DNA from: Agrobacterium tumefaciens
GTDB taxonomy: Bacteria > Pseudomonadota > Alphaproteobacteria > Rhizobiales > Rhizobiaceae
Length of the DNA stretch: 64,000 bases
Direction: 5' to 3'
Assembly (NCBI RefSeq): GCF_013318015.2
Contig: NZ_CP115842.1
Span: forward strand, 1,921,001-1,985,000
The first letter of the stretch is position 1. Each line of letters opens with the position of its first letter. The position numbers and the translations under genes were made by a program. Under the pieces are notes generated by a model, which had not been told where the DNA came from, did not search any database, and saw nothing but the letters and a program-made list of their open reading frames with translations. Below are positions 43,569-52,005 of this stretch, one piece after another.

Positions 43569-44534
43569 ATGACGGCCAGCATTTTTTCCGGCGTGATTCC
43601 CGCCTTGATGACCCCCTGCAAAGATGATCGCACTCCCGATTTCGACGCGCTTGTCCGCAAGGGCAAAGAGCTGATCGCCGATGGCATGTCTGCCGTCGTG
43701 TATTGCGGTTCCATGGGCGACTGGCCACTTCTTTCCGATGAGCAGCGCATGGAAGGCGTGGAACGTCTGGTAAAAGAAGGCATTCCGGTCATCGTCGGCA
43801 CCGGCGCGGTCAACACCGCATCTGCCGTTGCGCACGCCGCCCATGCCCAGAAGGTTGGCGCAAAGGGCCTGATGGTCATTCCGCGTGTTCTTTCGCGCGG
43901 CTCGGTCATCGCTGCCCAGAAGGCGCATTTCAAGGCCATCCTTGCGGCCGCTCCCGAAACGCCCGCTGTCATCTACAACAGCCCCTATTACGGTTTCGCC
44001 ACCCGCGCCGATCTCTTCTTCGCGCTGCGTGCGGAACACAAGAACCTCGTGGGCTTCAAGGAATTCGGTGGTCCGGCGGATATGCGTTACGCTGCTGAAA
44101 ACATCACGAGCCGCGATGATGAAGTCACCCTGATGATCGGCGTCGATACTGCCGTTGTCCACGGCTTCGTCAATTGCGGTGCAACCGGCGCGATCACGGG
44201 CATCGGCAATGTCCTGCCGAAGGAAGTCATCCATCTCTGCAAGCTGTCGCAGGCCGCCGCCAAGGGCGATGCGGACGCCCGCGCCCGCGCGCTGGAACTG
44301 GAGCAGGCGCTCGCCGTCCTCTCCTCCTTCGATGAAGGCCCGGATCTGGTTCTCTACTTCAAGCACATGATGGTGCTGAAGGGCGACAAGGAATATACGC
44401 TGCACTTCAACGAGACCGATGCCCTCAGCGACAGCCAGCGCGGTTATGTCGAGGCGCAGTTCAAGCTGTTCAACAGCTGGTACGCCGACTGGAGCAAGCT
44501 TCCGGGTGCGGTTCAGGCCTGCAAGGCTGCCTGA
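43569..44534 (+). CDS. DapA-family aldolase/deaminase (candidate pyrroline-4-hydroxy-2-carboxylate deaminase)
   Basis: 321-residue DHDPS-superfamily TIM barrel. Schiff-base Lys164 (VGFKEFGG) and Tyr140 (YNSPYYG) are present. The GSMGDWP segment replaces the GTTGE of true DapA, so lysine biosynthesis is unlikely. In hydroxyproline degradation a DapA-family deaminase converts 1-pyrroline-4-hydroxy-2-carboxylate to 2-oxoglutarate semialdehyde, and this gene sits near the matching D-hydroxyproline-dehydrogenase-like and racemase-family genes, so that role is proposed. TTAGGAG precedes ATG 43569. A strong terminator follows. Confidence 0.85.
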   Translation: MTASIFSGVIPALMTPCKDDRTPDFDALVRKGKELIADGMSAVVYCGSMGDWPLLSDEQRMEGVERLVKEGIPVIVGTGAVNTASAVAHAAHAQKVGAKGLMVIPRVLSRGSVIAAQKAHFKAILAAAPETPAVIYNSPYYGFATRADLFFALRAEHKNLVGFKEFGGPADMRYAAENITSRDDEVTLMIGVDTAVVHGFVNCGATGAITGIGNVLPKEVIHLCKLSQAAAKGDADARARALELEQALAVLSSFDEGPDLVLYFKHMMVLKGDKEYTLHFNETDALSDSQRGYVEAQFKLFNSWYADWSKLPGAVQACKAA

Positions 44535-44550
44535 TTACTTTCTGCAGTGA

Positions 44551-44579
44551 AAAAGGCCCGCATTTGCGGGCCTTTTTTG
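44551..44579 (+). terminator. Rho-independent terminator after the dapA-like gene
   Basis: Perfect 11-bp stem AAAGGCCCGCA/TGCGGGCCTTT with a 2-base loop and T-run. Confidence 0.85.
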
Positions 44580-44601
44580 TTTTATAAGGTTCGATAGCTA
44601 T

Positions 44602-44638
44602 CCTTCGTCATGCCTGATTGGGTTCGGCATGACGAAGG
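44602..44638. repeat. Perfect palindromic repeat between convergent genes
   Basis: CCTTCGTCATGCC and its exact complement flank an 11-base centre. It ends 7 bases before the stop of the convergent Ldh2-type gene. It resembles other rhizobial intergenic palindromes and shares CATGACGAAG with the element at 33986-34071; it may also end the minus-strand transcript. Confidence 0.6.
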
Positions 44639-44645
44639 ACTGATG

Positions 44646-45683
44646 TCAGGAGACGGCGTCCATCCCCCGTTCCAGCAGCCGGTCGAGACCGGCGATTTCG
44701 GCGGCGGTCAAGGTAATGCCTTCGCTTTCCGATTTGGCGCGTGCAGTGAAGCGGCGGCCGGAGGGCAGGCGGGCACCCTGGCCGATAATGGCGTCGAACA
44801 GGATTTCCGCCCGCTGGAAAGGATCGCCCGGGCGGCCCTTGGCGAAGGCTTCCGGGGAAAAGGCGACGATCAGCTCGCCATGGAAGGGCGCAAGCGTTGT
44901 GGTGCCGAGATACTCCAGTACTTCAGGGCTGGTCAGGTCACCGATCATGATACCCGCGAGAAGCTCGATCATGGTGCCGATGGCCGAACCCTTGTGGCCG
45001 CCGAACGGAAGCATGGCGCCGGCAAGCGCAGCCTCCGGGTCGGTCGTCGGGTTTCCGTCGGCATCCACGGCCCAGCCTTCAGGCAAAGATTTGCCCGCGC
45101 GATGGTGCAGTTCTATCTCGCCGCGCGCCGCAACAGATGTCGCGAAATCAAAGACATAGGGTGAAGTGTTCTTACGGGGCCAACCGAAGGCGAAGGGGTT
45201 GGTGCCGAGCAGCGGCTTGGTTCCGCCAGTGGGGGCGACGGTGGAATAGCTTGGGCACATGACCAGACCCGCTAGACCGTTCGCTGTCAGCCCCTCGACT
45301 TCCGGCCAGAGCGCCGAGAAATGCGTACAGTCATTGATGACGAGCGCGGCGATGCCGGTGCGTTTCGCCCGCTCCACCAGAACAGGCAGGCCAAGCTCGA
45401 AAGCGGGGTTGGCAAAACCGCCATTGGCGCTGACTTTCACGATCGCTGTGCCGTCGTCTGCGGCCACCTCCGGCATCGCATCGGGCTTAACCTTGCCTGC
45501 CTTAACGGTGCGCAGGGCGCCTTCGATGCGGTAGATGCCGTGCGATTTGCAGGCGTCGCGCTCACCGGCAACAATAACCCGCGCAAGCGCTCCCGCCTGC
45601 ACGGCATTGAGCCCCGCCTTGCGGAAAATAGCTTCGACCCGCTGAAAAAGCCCGTCGATGGTCAATGTGGTGTTGTCGCTCAT
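44646..45683 (-). CDS. Ldh2-family NAD(P)H oxidoreductase (candidate 1-pyrroline-2-carboxylate reductase)
   Basis: 345-residue member of the malate/L-lactate dehydrogenase 2 family, whose fold differs from Rossmann enzymes. Family segments are KSHGIYRIEG near the N-terminus, TGIAALVINDCTHFSALW (catalytic His region), GTNPFAFGWP and the C-terminal LPFGGHKGSAIGTMIELLAG. Members reduce 1-pyrroline-2-carboxylate to L-proline in the trans-/cis-3-hydroxyproline pathways, which fits the AcnX neighbour. GGAGG precedes two adjacent ATGs; 45683 has the better spacing. It is divergent from the ABC importer across a 326-base region with TTGTATAC sites. Confidence 0.85.
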   Translation of the reverse strand: MSDNTTLTIDGLFQRVEAIFRKAGLNAVQAGALARVIVAGERDACKSHGIYRIEGALRTVKAGKVKPDAMPEVAADDGTAIVKVSANGGFANPAFELGLPVLVERAKRTGIAALVINDCTHFSALWPEVEGLTANGLAGLVMCPSYSTVAPTGGTKPLLGTNPFAFGWPRKNTSPYVFDFATSVAARGEIELHHRAGKSLPEGWAVDADGNPTTDPEAALAGAMLPFGGHKGSAIGTMIELLAGIMIGDLTSPEVLEYLGTTTLAPFHGELIVAFSPEAFAKGRPGDPFQRAEILFDAIIGQGARLPSGRRFTARAKSESEGITLTAAEIAGLDRLLERGMDAVS

Positions 45684-45724
45684 CATAATCCTCCGATATT
45701 GGGCTCGCACATTTTGAATACATA

Positions 45725-45734
45725 AAGTATACAA
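45725..45734. promoter_or_regulatory. Candidate GntR operator 3 (Ldh2-type gene side)
   Basis: AAGTATACAA reads TTGTATACTT on the other strand, a relative of the TTGTCGACAA sites beside the GntR gene (shared TTGTnnAC). It is 42 bases upstream of the Ldh2-type start. The divergent gap 45684-46009 otherwise holds only promoter DNA. Confidence 0.45.
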
Positions 45735-45912
45735 CGGTCATTCTATTGCAACTTGTCTTTTCGGCATTCTGCGTCCGGTGCCCATTCCTGCCACAAGCGC
45801 CGGGATGAGAGTAGGGCGGAACTGCCCAACCAGGGCGTCATTTTCACGTGCTCTTCGGTCCCGAATTGCAAGCTCGCTGCCGTAGCACTGTTCGCTGCTG
45901 CAAAAATTCTTT

Positions 45913-45921
45913 TTGTATACT
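45913..45921. promoter_or_regulatory. Candidate GntR operator 4 (importer side)
   Basis: TTGTATACT, the inverted partner of site 45725-45734, followed by a further TTGTAT half-site at 45924. It lies about 90 bases upstream of the binding-protein start codon. Confidence 0.45.
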
Positions 45922-46009
45922 CATTGTATTTTTATGTTGATTTATCGCCTCCATGGGGAAATAGTGACCTCGCCTTCAATGGCAGAGCAATTCTGGGAGC
46001 AAATCAACA

Positions 46010-46816
46010 ATGAAAAAATCGGTCATCGTCGCCGGCCTGCTGGCCGCCACTTTCGCTATTACTCCGGCCAAGGCCGACAAGCTTGACGACATCATTTCGT
46101 CCGGTACGCTGCGCTGTGCGGTCGTGCTCGACTTCCCGCCCATGGGCGCGCGTGATGACGCCAACAACCCGATCGGCTTCGATGTCGATTATTGCAACGA
46201 TCTCGCCAAGGCGCTCGGCGTCACGGCTGAAATCGTCGAGACACCTTTCCCGGAACGTATTCCGGCGCTGATGTCCGGCCGCGTCGATGTTGGCGTTGCC
46301 TCCACGTCCGATACGCTTGAGCGCGCCAAGACGGTTGGCATGACCGTGCCTTACTTCGCCTTCGAGATGGCAGTCACCGCCAACGACAAGTCCGGCGTCA
46401 AGTCCTTTGAGGACATGAAGGGCAAGACCGTCGGCGCGACTGCCGGTACGTTTGAAGCCATTGCGCTCGAAAAGACCGTCAAGGAATGGGGCGTAGGCGA
46501 GTTCCGTCCTTACCAGACGCAGGCCGATGTGTTCCTCGCGCTCAGCCAGGGCCAGATCGACGCCACCGTTTCGACCTCGACCGTTGCACAGGCCAACGTC
46601 AAGACCGGCAAATTTGCCGGTATCTCGGTGGTCGGCAAGGCACCTTATGACATCGATTATGTCGCTCTCTTCACCAACCGCGATGAATATGGCTTCATCA
46701 ATTACCTGAACCTGTTCATCAACCAGCAGGTTCGCACCGGCCGTTACGCCGAACTTTACGGAAAATGGGTTGGCGGCGAAGTTCCTTCGCTCACCGTCAA
46801 CGGCGTCTATCGCTGA
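46010..46816 (+). CDS. Polar amino-acid ABC transporter substrate-binding protein
   Basis: 268-residue periplasmic binding protein of family 3 with a signal peptide ending near PAKADK. The PIGFDVDYCNDLAKALGV and PFPERIPALMSGRVDVGVAS segments are family-typical. It opens a five-gene run (two permeases, ATPase, flavoprotein) whose enzymes point to hydroxyproline or a related imino acid as ligand. A stem-loop at 46832-46860 separates it from the first permease. Confidence 0.92.
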   Translation: MKKSVIVAGLLAATFAITPAKADKLDDIISSGTLRCAVVLDFPPMGARDDANNPIGFDVDYCNDLAKALGVTAEIVETPFPERIPALMSGRVDVGVASTSDTLERAKTVGMTVPYFAFEMAVTANDKSGVKSFEDMKGKTVGATAGTFEAIALEKTVKEWGVGEFRPYQTQADVFLALSQGQIDATVSTSTVAQANVKTGKFAGISVVGKAPYDIDYVALFTNRDEYGFINYLNLFINQQVRTGRYAELYGKWVGGEVPSLTVNGVYR

Positions 46817-46831
46817 TCGGAACTTTTCCCA

Positions 46832-46860
46832 AACGGCGCGGTCGGATCGATCGCGCCGTT
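46832..46860 (+). promoter_or_regulatory. Intercistronic stem-loop after the binding-protein gene
   Basis: Perfect 9-bp stem AACGGCGCG/CGCGCCGTT with an 11-base loop and no T-run, 15 bases after the stop. It is likely a differential-expression hairpin, as after agpA and at 55713-55738. Confidence 0.55.
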
Positions 46861-46887
46861 GATCGTTTCTGAAAAGGTGAGACGGTT

Positions 46888-47553
46888 ATGTTCAATTATA
46901 CATTCCACTGGAATCAGGCGCTGAAGGCTTTGCCGCAGTTGCTGGACGGTGCGCTGGTGACGCTGCAGATCGCGGTCCTGTCGATGGTGATCGGTCTTTC
47001 CTGCGCCATCGTGCTAACCCTGTTCCGGCTTTCCGGTAACCGGATATTGGGTGCCATTGCCGCCGTCTGGGTGGAAATCGCCCGCAACACGCCGGCGCTG
47101 TTCCAGATTTACATGGCCCATTTCGGCCTTGGCAATTTCGGCATTCATCTCAGCCCCTATACGGCACTTCTGGCCGGCATCGCCTTCAACAATGCGGGCT
47201 ATCTTGCGGAGAACTTCCGTGGAGCGCTGAAGGCGATACCGGATACGCAAACGCGCTCCGGCCGTTCGCTCGGCATGACGTCGATGCAGACCTTCCGCCT
47301 CATCATCATGCCGCAGATGCTGCGCGTCGCCTTCCTGCCTGCCACCAACCAGATGGTCTGGGCAATCCTGATGACCTCGCTCGGTGTCACCGTCGGCATG
47401 AATACGGATCTTGCCGGTGTCACGCAGGCCTTGAACGCCCGTTCGTTCCGCACCTTCGAATTCTTCGCGCTTGCCGCGGTCATCTATTACGTGATCGCCA
47501 AGATCGTCACGCTTGCCGCCAGATTGCTGGCCGCTCGTCTGTTTCGTTACTGA
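46888..47553 (+). CDS. Polar amino-acid ABC transporter permease (HisM class)
   Basis: 221-residue permease with five predicted helices. EIARNTPALFQIYMAHFG and the coupling loop QTRSGRSLGMTSMQTFRLII are visible. AAAAGGTGAG precedes ATG 46888. It pairs with the following 217-residue permease. Confidence 0.92.
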   Translation: MFNYTFHWNQALKALPQLLDGALVTLQIAVLSMVIGLSCAIVLTLFRLSGNRILGAIAAVWVEIARNTPALFQIYMAHFGLGNFGIHLSPYTALLAGIAFNNAGYLAENFRGALKAIPDTQTRSGRSLGMTSMQTFRLIIMPQMLRVAFLPATNQMVWAILMTSLGVTVGMNTDLAGVTQALNARSFRTFEFFALAAVIYYVIAKIVTLAARLLAARLFRY

Positions 47554-47565
47554 GAGAGGTGCGCC

Positions 47566-48219
47566 ATGTTTGAAACCGCTCTCACCTGGAGTGATCTTGC
47601 CTTCCTTGCCAAGGGCGCGGGGATGACGCTTGCCGTCACCGCCGTTGCCGTGACGGCTGGCACCCTCATGGGTATCATCTTCGGTGTCATCCGCTTCCAG
47701 CTCGGGGCCTATTGGTCGCTGCCGCTGACCTTCGTGCTGGATGTTTTCCGCTCCGTGCCGCTCCTCATCCAGCTGGTGCTTGGCAATGCCTTCCAGTCGA
47801 TCGCCAAGCTCGGCTGGCCGCCATTTACCACCTCATGCGTGGTTCTGTCGCTTTATACGGCGGCCTACTGCACCGAGATCGTGCGTGGCGGCATCGAAGC
47901 GGTGCCGTCGAACACGCGCCGTGCCTGCCGTTCGCTCGGCATGACCTGGTCGCAGGACATGCGCTACATCGTGCTGCCGCTTGCAACTCGCGTGTCGTTG
48001 CCCGCCTGGATCGGCCTGACACTTGGCGTCATGAAGGATTCGGCGCTCGTGCTGTGGCTCGGACTTATCGAGCTTCTGCGTGCCTCGCAGATCCTCGTCA
48101 CCCGCCTGCAGGAACCGCTGACCATTCTCATGATCTGCGGCGCCATCTATTTCCTTATCAGCTTCCCCATCGCCCGTTTCGGCGGGTATCTCGAAAGACG
48201 GTGGTCCCCCAATGATTGA
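47566..48219 (+). CDS. Polar amino-acid ABC transporter permease (HisQ class)
   Basis: 217-residue permease with about five helices and the typical DVFRSVPLLIQLVLGNAF and NTRRACRSLGMTWSQDMRYI segments. GAGAGGTG precedes the ATG. It overlaps the ATPase gene by eight bases, so translation is coupled. Confidence 0.92.
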   Translation: MFETALTWSDLAFLAKGAGMTLAVTAVAVTAGTLMGIIFGVIRFQLGAYWSLPLTFVLDVFRSVPLLIQLVLGNAFQSIAKLGWPPFTTSCVVLSLYTAAYCTEIVRGGIEAVPSNTRRACRSLGMTWSQDMRYIVLPLATRVSLPAWIGLTLGVMKDSALVLWLGLIELLRASQILVTRLQEPLTILMICGAIYFLISFPIARFGGYLERRWSPND

Positions 48220-48934
48220 GATCGAAAACGTCCGCAAATCCTTCGGCCCGCTGGAGGTTCTGAAAGGGATCAACCTGACGGTCAACAACGGCGAGGTCGT
48301 CACTATCATCGGTGGTTCCGGCTCCGGCAAGTCGACGCTGCTGACCTGCATCAACGGCCTGGAGCCGATCGATAGCGGCAAGATCGTCATCGACGGCACC
48401 GAGGTTCATGCCAAATCGACCGACCTCAACAAGCTGCGTCGCAAGGTCGGCATCGTCTTCCAGCAATGGAATGCCTTTCCGCATCTGACGGTGCTTGAAA
48501 ACGTCATGCTGGCGCCGCGCAAGGTGCTTGGCATTTCGAAAGAGCAGGCCGAGGAAATCGCGGTCAAGCAACTGACCCATGTCGGTCTTGCCGAAAAGCT
48601 GAAGGTCTATCCGAACCGCATGTCTGGCGGTCAGCAGCAGCGTATGGCTATTGCCCGCGCTCTTGCCATGTCGCCGGAATATATGCTGTTCGACGAAGTC
48701 ACCTCAGCGCTCGATCCGATGCTGGTGGGCGAAGTGCTCGATACGCTGAAAATGCTGGCCGACGAGGGCATGACGATGATCTGCGTCACCCATGAAATGG
48801 CCTTCGCCCGCGATGTGTCGAACCGTGTCGCCTTTTTCCATCAGGGCGTGATGGCGGAAATCGGCACGCCGGATCAGCTTTTCGGCGCGCCGCAGCACCC
48901 CGAGACGCAGAAATTCCTGTCGAGCGTGCGGTAA
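48212..48934 (+). CDS. Polar amino-acid ABC transporter ATP-binding protein (HisP/GlnQ class)
   Basis: 240-residue ATPase: Walker A GGSGSGKST, Q-loop IVFQQWNAFPHLT, signature MSGGQQQR, Walker B YMLFDEVTSALDP, switch CVTHEMAFA. It overlaps the permease upstream by eight bases and shares one base (TAATG) with the flavoprotein gene downstream. Confidence 0.94.
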   Translation: MIEIENVRKSFGPLEVLKGINLTVNNGEVVTIIGGSGSGKSTLLTCINGLEPIDSGKIVIDGTEVHAKSTDLNKLRRKVGIVFQQWNAFPHLTVLENVMLAPRKVLGISKEQAEEIAVKQLTHVGLAEKLKVYPNRMSGGQQQRMAIARALAMSPEYMLFDEVTSALDPMLVGEVLDTLKMLADEGMTMICVTHEMAFARDVSNRVAFFHQGVMAEIGTPDQLFGAPQHPETQKFLSSVR

Positions 48935-50175
48935 TGCCTGCAAACAATGTCATCGTCATAGGGGCCGGCGTTGTCGGCCTCTCGGCAGCTATTGCCGCGC
49001 AGGGACGCGGCCTTTCGGTCACGGTTATCGATCGCGAAGGCCCGGCGGCCGGCGCTTCCGCCGGTAACGCCGGTGCCTTCGCCTTCACCGATATCCTGCC
49101 GCTCGCATCCCCCGGCATTCTCTGGAAAGCGCCGAAGTGGCTTCTCGACCCGCTCGGGCCTCTCAGCGTACCGCCTGCCTATGCGCTGAAAATTGCACCA
49201 TGGATGTTCCGGTTCTGGCGCGCCTGTGCCGCCTCGAAGGTTGAACATTCCACCACTGCCCAGACGGCGCTGATGGACCTGTCGAAATCTGAACTTGAGC
49301 CGTTTCTCAGGAGAACCGACACGATTGCCATGCTGCGCAAGGAGGGCAATCTCCAGGTCTATGAAAGCGAAGCCGAATTCGAAGGCTCGCTTGCCGGCTG
49401 GAAGGCGCGCGAGCGTCATGGCATCGAGTTCCGGCACCTGAATGCCGAGCAGATGGCCGAGATACAGCCGGGCATCGCACCGCGTTTCACCTGCGGCACC
49501 TTCACGCCCGGCTGGCATTCCATCGCCGACCCAAAGCTCTATACGCTGGCTCTAGCCGAGCATTTCCGCAGCATCGGCGGTCGTATCGAACGTCTCGACA
49601 TCGCAGCGCTCAGGCCGCTGGAAGACGGTGTGGAAGTGGTGAGCCATGACGGGCGCACCCGCAAGGCCGGCAAGGTGGTATTGGCGGCGGGCGCATTTTC
49701 GCATCGCATTGCCCGTTCGCTTGGGGAAAAAATTCCGCTCGAAACGGAACGGGGCTATAATACTACCCTGCCTTCAGGCGCCTTCGATCTGCGCACGCAG
49801 GTGACCTTCGGTGGCCATGGTTTCGTCGTGACGCGGCTTTCGACCGGCATTCGCGTCGGCGGTGCAGTGGAGCTGGGCGGGCTCGAGCTTCCGGCCAATT
49901 TCGCCCGCTCCGAGGCGCTTCTCGCCAAGGCGGCAAGTTTTCTGCCAGGCCTGAAAACCGAAGGCGGCAAACAATGGATGGGTTTTCGCCCGTCGCTGCC
50001 CGACAGCCTGCCCGCGATTGGTGCGGCGCGCCACACGGCGCGGGTGGTCTATGCCTTCGGCCACGGCCATCTGGGGCTGACGCAATCGGCCGGCACGGCC
50101 CGCATCGTCGCCGATCTACTGACGGGGCAAAAACCCGCCATCGATACAAGGGCATTTTCGCCACAACGTTTCTAG
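48934..50175 (+). CDS. FAD-dependent D-amino-acid dehydrogenase-like oxidoreductase (candidate cis-4-hydroxy-D-proline dehydrogenase)
   Basis: 413-residue DadA-type flavoprotein. The FAD dinucleotide motif VIGAGVVGLSAA is at the N-terminus, the ASAGNAGAFAF segment follows, and the C-terminus has RPSLPDSLPAIG and YAFGHGHLGLTQSAGTA. Enzymes of this family oxidise D-hydroxyproline to 1-pyrroline-4-hydroxy-2-carboxylate, the substrate of the DapA-type deaminase at 43569. It is translationally coupled to the ABC importer, so its substrate is probably imported or made directly from the imported compound. Confidence 0.87.
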   Translation: MPANNVIVIGAGVVGLSAAIAAQGRGLSVTVIDREGPAAGASAGNAGAFAFTDILPLASPGILWKAPKWLLDPLGPLSVPPAYALKIAPWMFRFWRACAASKVEHSTTAQTALMDLSKSELEPFLRRTDTIAMLRKEGNLQVYESEAEFEGSLAGWKARERHGIEFRHLNAEQMAEIQPGIAPRFTCGTFTPGWHSIADPKLYTLALAEHFRSIGGRIERLDIAALRPLEDGVEVVSHDGRTRKAGKVVLAAGAFSHRIARSLGEKIPLETERGYNTTLPSGAFDLRTQVTFGGHGFVVTRLSTGIRVGGAVELGGLELPANFARSEALLAKAASFLPGLKTEGGKQWMGFRPSLPDSLPAIGAARHTARVVYAFGHGHLGLTQSAGTARIVADLLTGQKPAIDTRAFSPQRF

Positions 50176-50223
50176 AGGATTTTGGCTTTTCTCCGAAACG
50201 CAAAAATTCTCTAGTTTTTTTAC

Positions 50224-50268
50224 GCATTTTCCAGACGTAAAACCGCTACGCACTTTTACTGGAAATGC
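50224..50268 (+). other. Inverted repeat upstream of the AcnX gene
   Basis: GCATTTTCCAG (50224-50234) faces CTGGAAATGC (50259-50268), differing by one extra T, across a 24-base centre containing TAAAACCGC. It lies in the 110-base gap between the flavoprotein and AcnX genes and could be an operator or attenuating hairpin. Confidence 0.35.
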
Positions 50269-50285
50269 TTTTGGGGAGATTTTCG

Positions 50286-51995
50286 ATGTCTTCTTCCGGT
50301 TCGACAACAGCCGTTCCTCAGGCGCGCAGCATCCTGCCGGGCGCGGCTGAAGGCGTGGTGATCGCCACGACAGAGGCGCTGAGTTTCTGGGGCGGTGTCG
50401 ATCCCGCCACAGGCAAGGTGATTGACGTGCACCACCCGCTGCACGGCGTCTGTCTCACCGGCGGTGTGCTGTTCATGCCGTCAAGCCGTGGCTCCTGCAC
50501 CGGTTCTGGCGTTTTGCTCGATCTCATCCTGACTGGCCGCGCACCCTCAGCGCTTGTCTTCTGCGAGGCCGAAGACGTGCTGACGCTCGGCGCGCTGATC
50601 GCTGCGGAAATGTTCGGCAAGCCTTTGCCGGTTCTGCGCCTGGACGCGGAGAATTTCGCGCGGTTCTCTCAAGCCTCTCATGTGCGTATCGATGAAAATA
50701 CCATTGAGGCTGATGACGTTTCCCTCGCGATCGCGCCGCCTGCGACGACGCATCTCGATCTCAAGAATGACGACAGGGCAATGCTCGAGGGCCGCGATGG
50801 CATCGCCGTGCAGCAGGCAATGCGCATCATTGTCGCCATGGCCGCCCAGCAGGGGGCATCAGCGCTCGTCGATGTCACGCAGGGTCATATTGACGGCTGC
50901 ATTTATGCCAGCCCCGCCAATCTCACCTTTGCGGAGAAGATGGCGGAGATGGGCGCAAGCGTGCGCGTGCCGACGACTATGAACGCCATCTCGGTGGACA
51001 AGGCGCATTGGCGCGCGCAGGGCGTGCCGGAGGATTTCGGCGATCCCGCCGCAAGGCTGGCGGATGCCTATGTACGCATGGGTTGTCGCCCCACCTTCAC
51101 CTGTTCGCCATATCTGCTCGACAGCGCGCCGCAGGCCGGCGACATGATCGCCTGGGCCGAATCGAATGCCGTGATTTTCGCAAATACGGTTCTCGGCGCA
51201 CGCACGGCTAAACATCCGGATTTTCTCGATCTCTGCATTGCCTTGACGGGCAGGGCGCCATTGTCCGGCGTCTATCTTGAGGAAAACCGCCGACCGCAAC
51301 GCATTGTCGATGTCGCTTTGCCTGAGGATATCAATGACGCCTTCTGGCCGCTCATCGGTTATCTCGCTGGCAAGGCAGCCCCCGATTGCATTCCGCTTCT
51401 GCGCGGTCTTGGTGCAGCAAAGCCTTCGCGGGATGATCTGAAGGCGCTCTGCGCCGCTTTCGGCACCACGTCTGCGGCTCCCATGCTGCATATCGGTGGC
51501 GTCACCCCGGAAGCGAGACTGGAGCCGGTCGAAACGGCGGAAACCGTCACAGTTTCGCTTGCTGATATGGCCGCAGGCTGGTCGCTTCTGAATGAAGGAC
51601 CAGAGGATGTGCAACTGGTTGCCATCGGCAGCCCGCATGCCTCGCTGGAGGAATGCCGCGCGCTGGCGTCCGCCTTCAACGGACGCAGGCGTCATGCAAA
51701 TGTTGCCGTCATCGTCACTGCCGGACAGCAGGTCATCGACGCAGCAGAACGGGACGGCACCCTGCAAAGCCTGCATGACAGTGGCGTCCAGGTACTGCCT
51801 GATCTGTGCTGGTGCTCGATTTCCGAACCGGTCTTTCCGACCAGGACGCGCGCGCTGATGACCAATTCGGGCAAGTACGCCCACTACGGTCCTGGCCTCA
51901 GCGGCCGCGCGGTGCGTTTCGGCAGCCTTGCCGACTGTGTTGAAAGCGCACTGACCGGCCGTGCTATTTCCCGCCTTCCATCCTGGCTTTCCTGA
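50286..51995 (+). CDS. Fused AcnX dehydratase (aconitase X; candidate cis-3-hydroxy-L-proline dehydratase)
   Basis: 569-residue aconitase-superfamily protein in which the small AcnX domain (DUF126, about residues 15-140, with [17 protein letters not shown]) is fused ahead of the large domain (DUF521). The large domain shows [31 protein letters not shown] and the C-terminal [12 protein letters not shown]; cysteines for an Fe-S cluster are available in TCSP and LCWCS. AcnX enzymes of this kind dehydrate cis-3-hydroxy-L-proline to 1-pyrroline-2-carboxylate, which the Ldh2-type reductase at 44646 would reduce to L-proline. TTGGGGAG precedes ATG 50286. It is followed after 10 bases by the proline-racemase-family gene. 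Confidence 0.9.
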   Translation: MSSSGSTTAVPQARSILPGAAEGVVIATTEALSFWGGVDPATGKVIDVHHPLHGVCLTGGVLFMPSSRGSCTGSGVLLDLILTGRAPSALVFCEAEDVLTLGALIAAEMFGKPLPVLRLDAENFARFSQASHVRIDENTIEADDVSLAIAPPATTHLDLKNDDRAMLEGRDGIAVQQAMRIIVAMAAQQGASALVDVTQGHIDGCIYASPANLTFAEKMAEMGASVRVPTTMNAISVDKAHWRAQGVPEDFGDPAARLADAYVRMGCRPTFTCSPYLLDSAPQAGDMIAWAESNAVIFANTVLGARTAKHPDFLDLCIALTGRAPLSGVYLEENRRPQRIVDVALPEDINDAFWPLIGYLAGKAAPDCIPLLRGLGAAKPSRDDLKALCAAFGTTSAAPMLHIGGVTPEARLEPVETAETVTVSLADMAAGWSLLNEGPEDVQLVAIGSPHASLEECRALASAFNGRRRHANVAVIVTAGQQVIDAAERDGTLQSLHDSGVQVLPDLCWCSISEPVFPTRTRALMTNSGKYAHYGPGLSGRAVRFGSLADCVESALTGRAISRLPSWLS

Positions 51996-52005
51996 GGAGC
52001 ACTAA

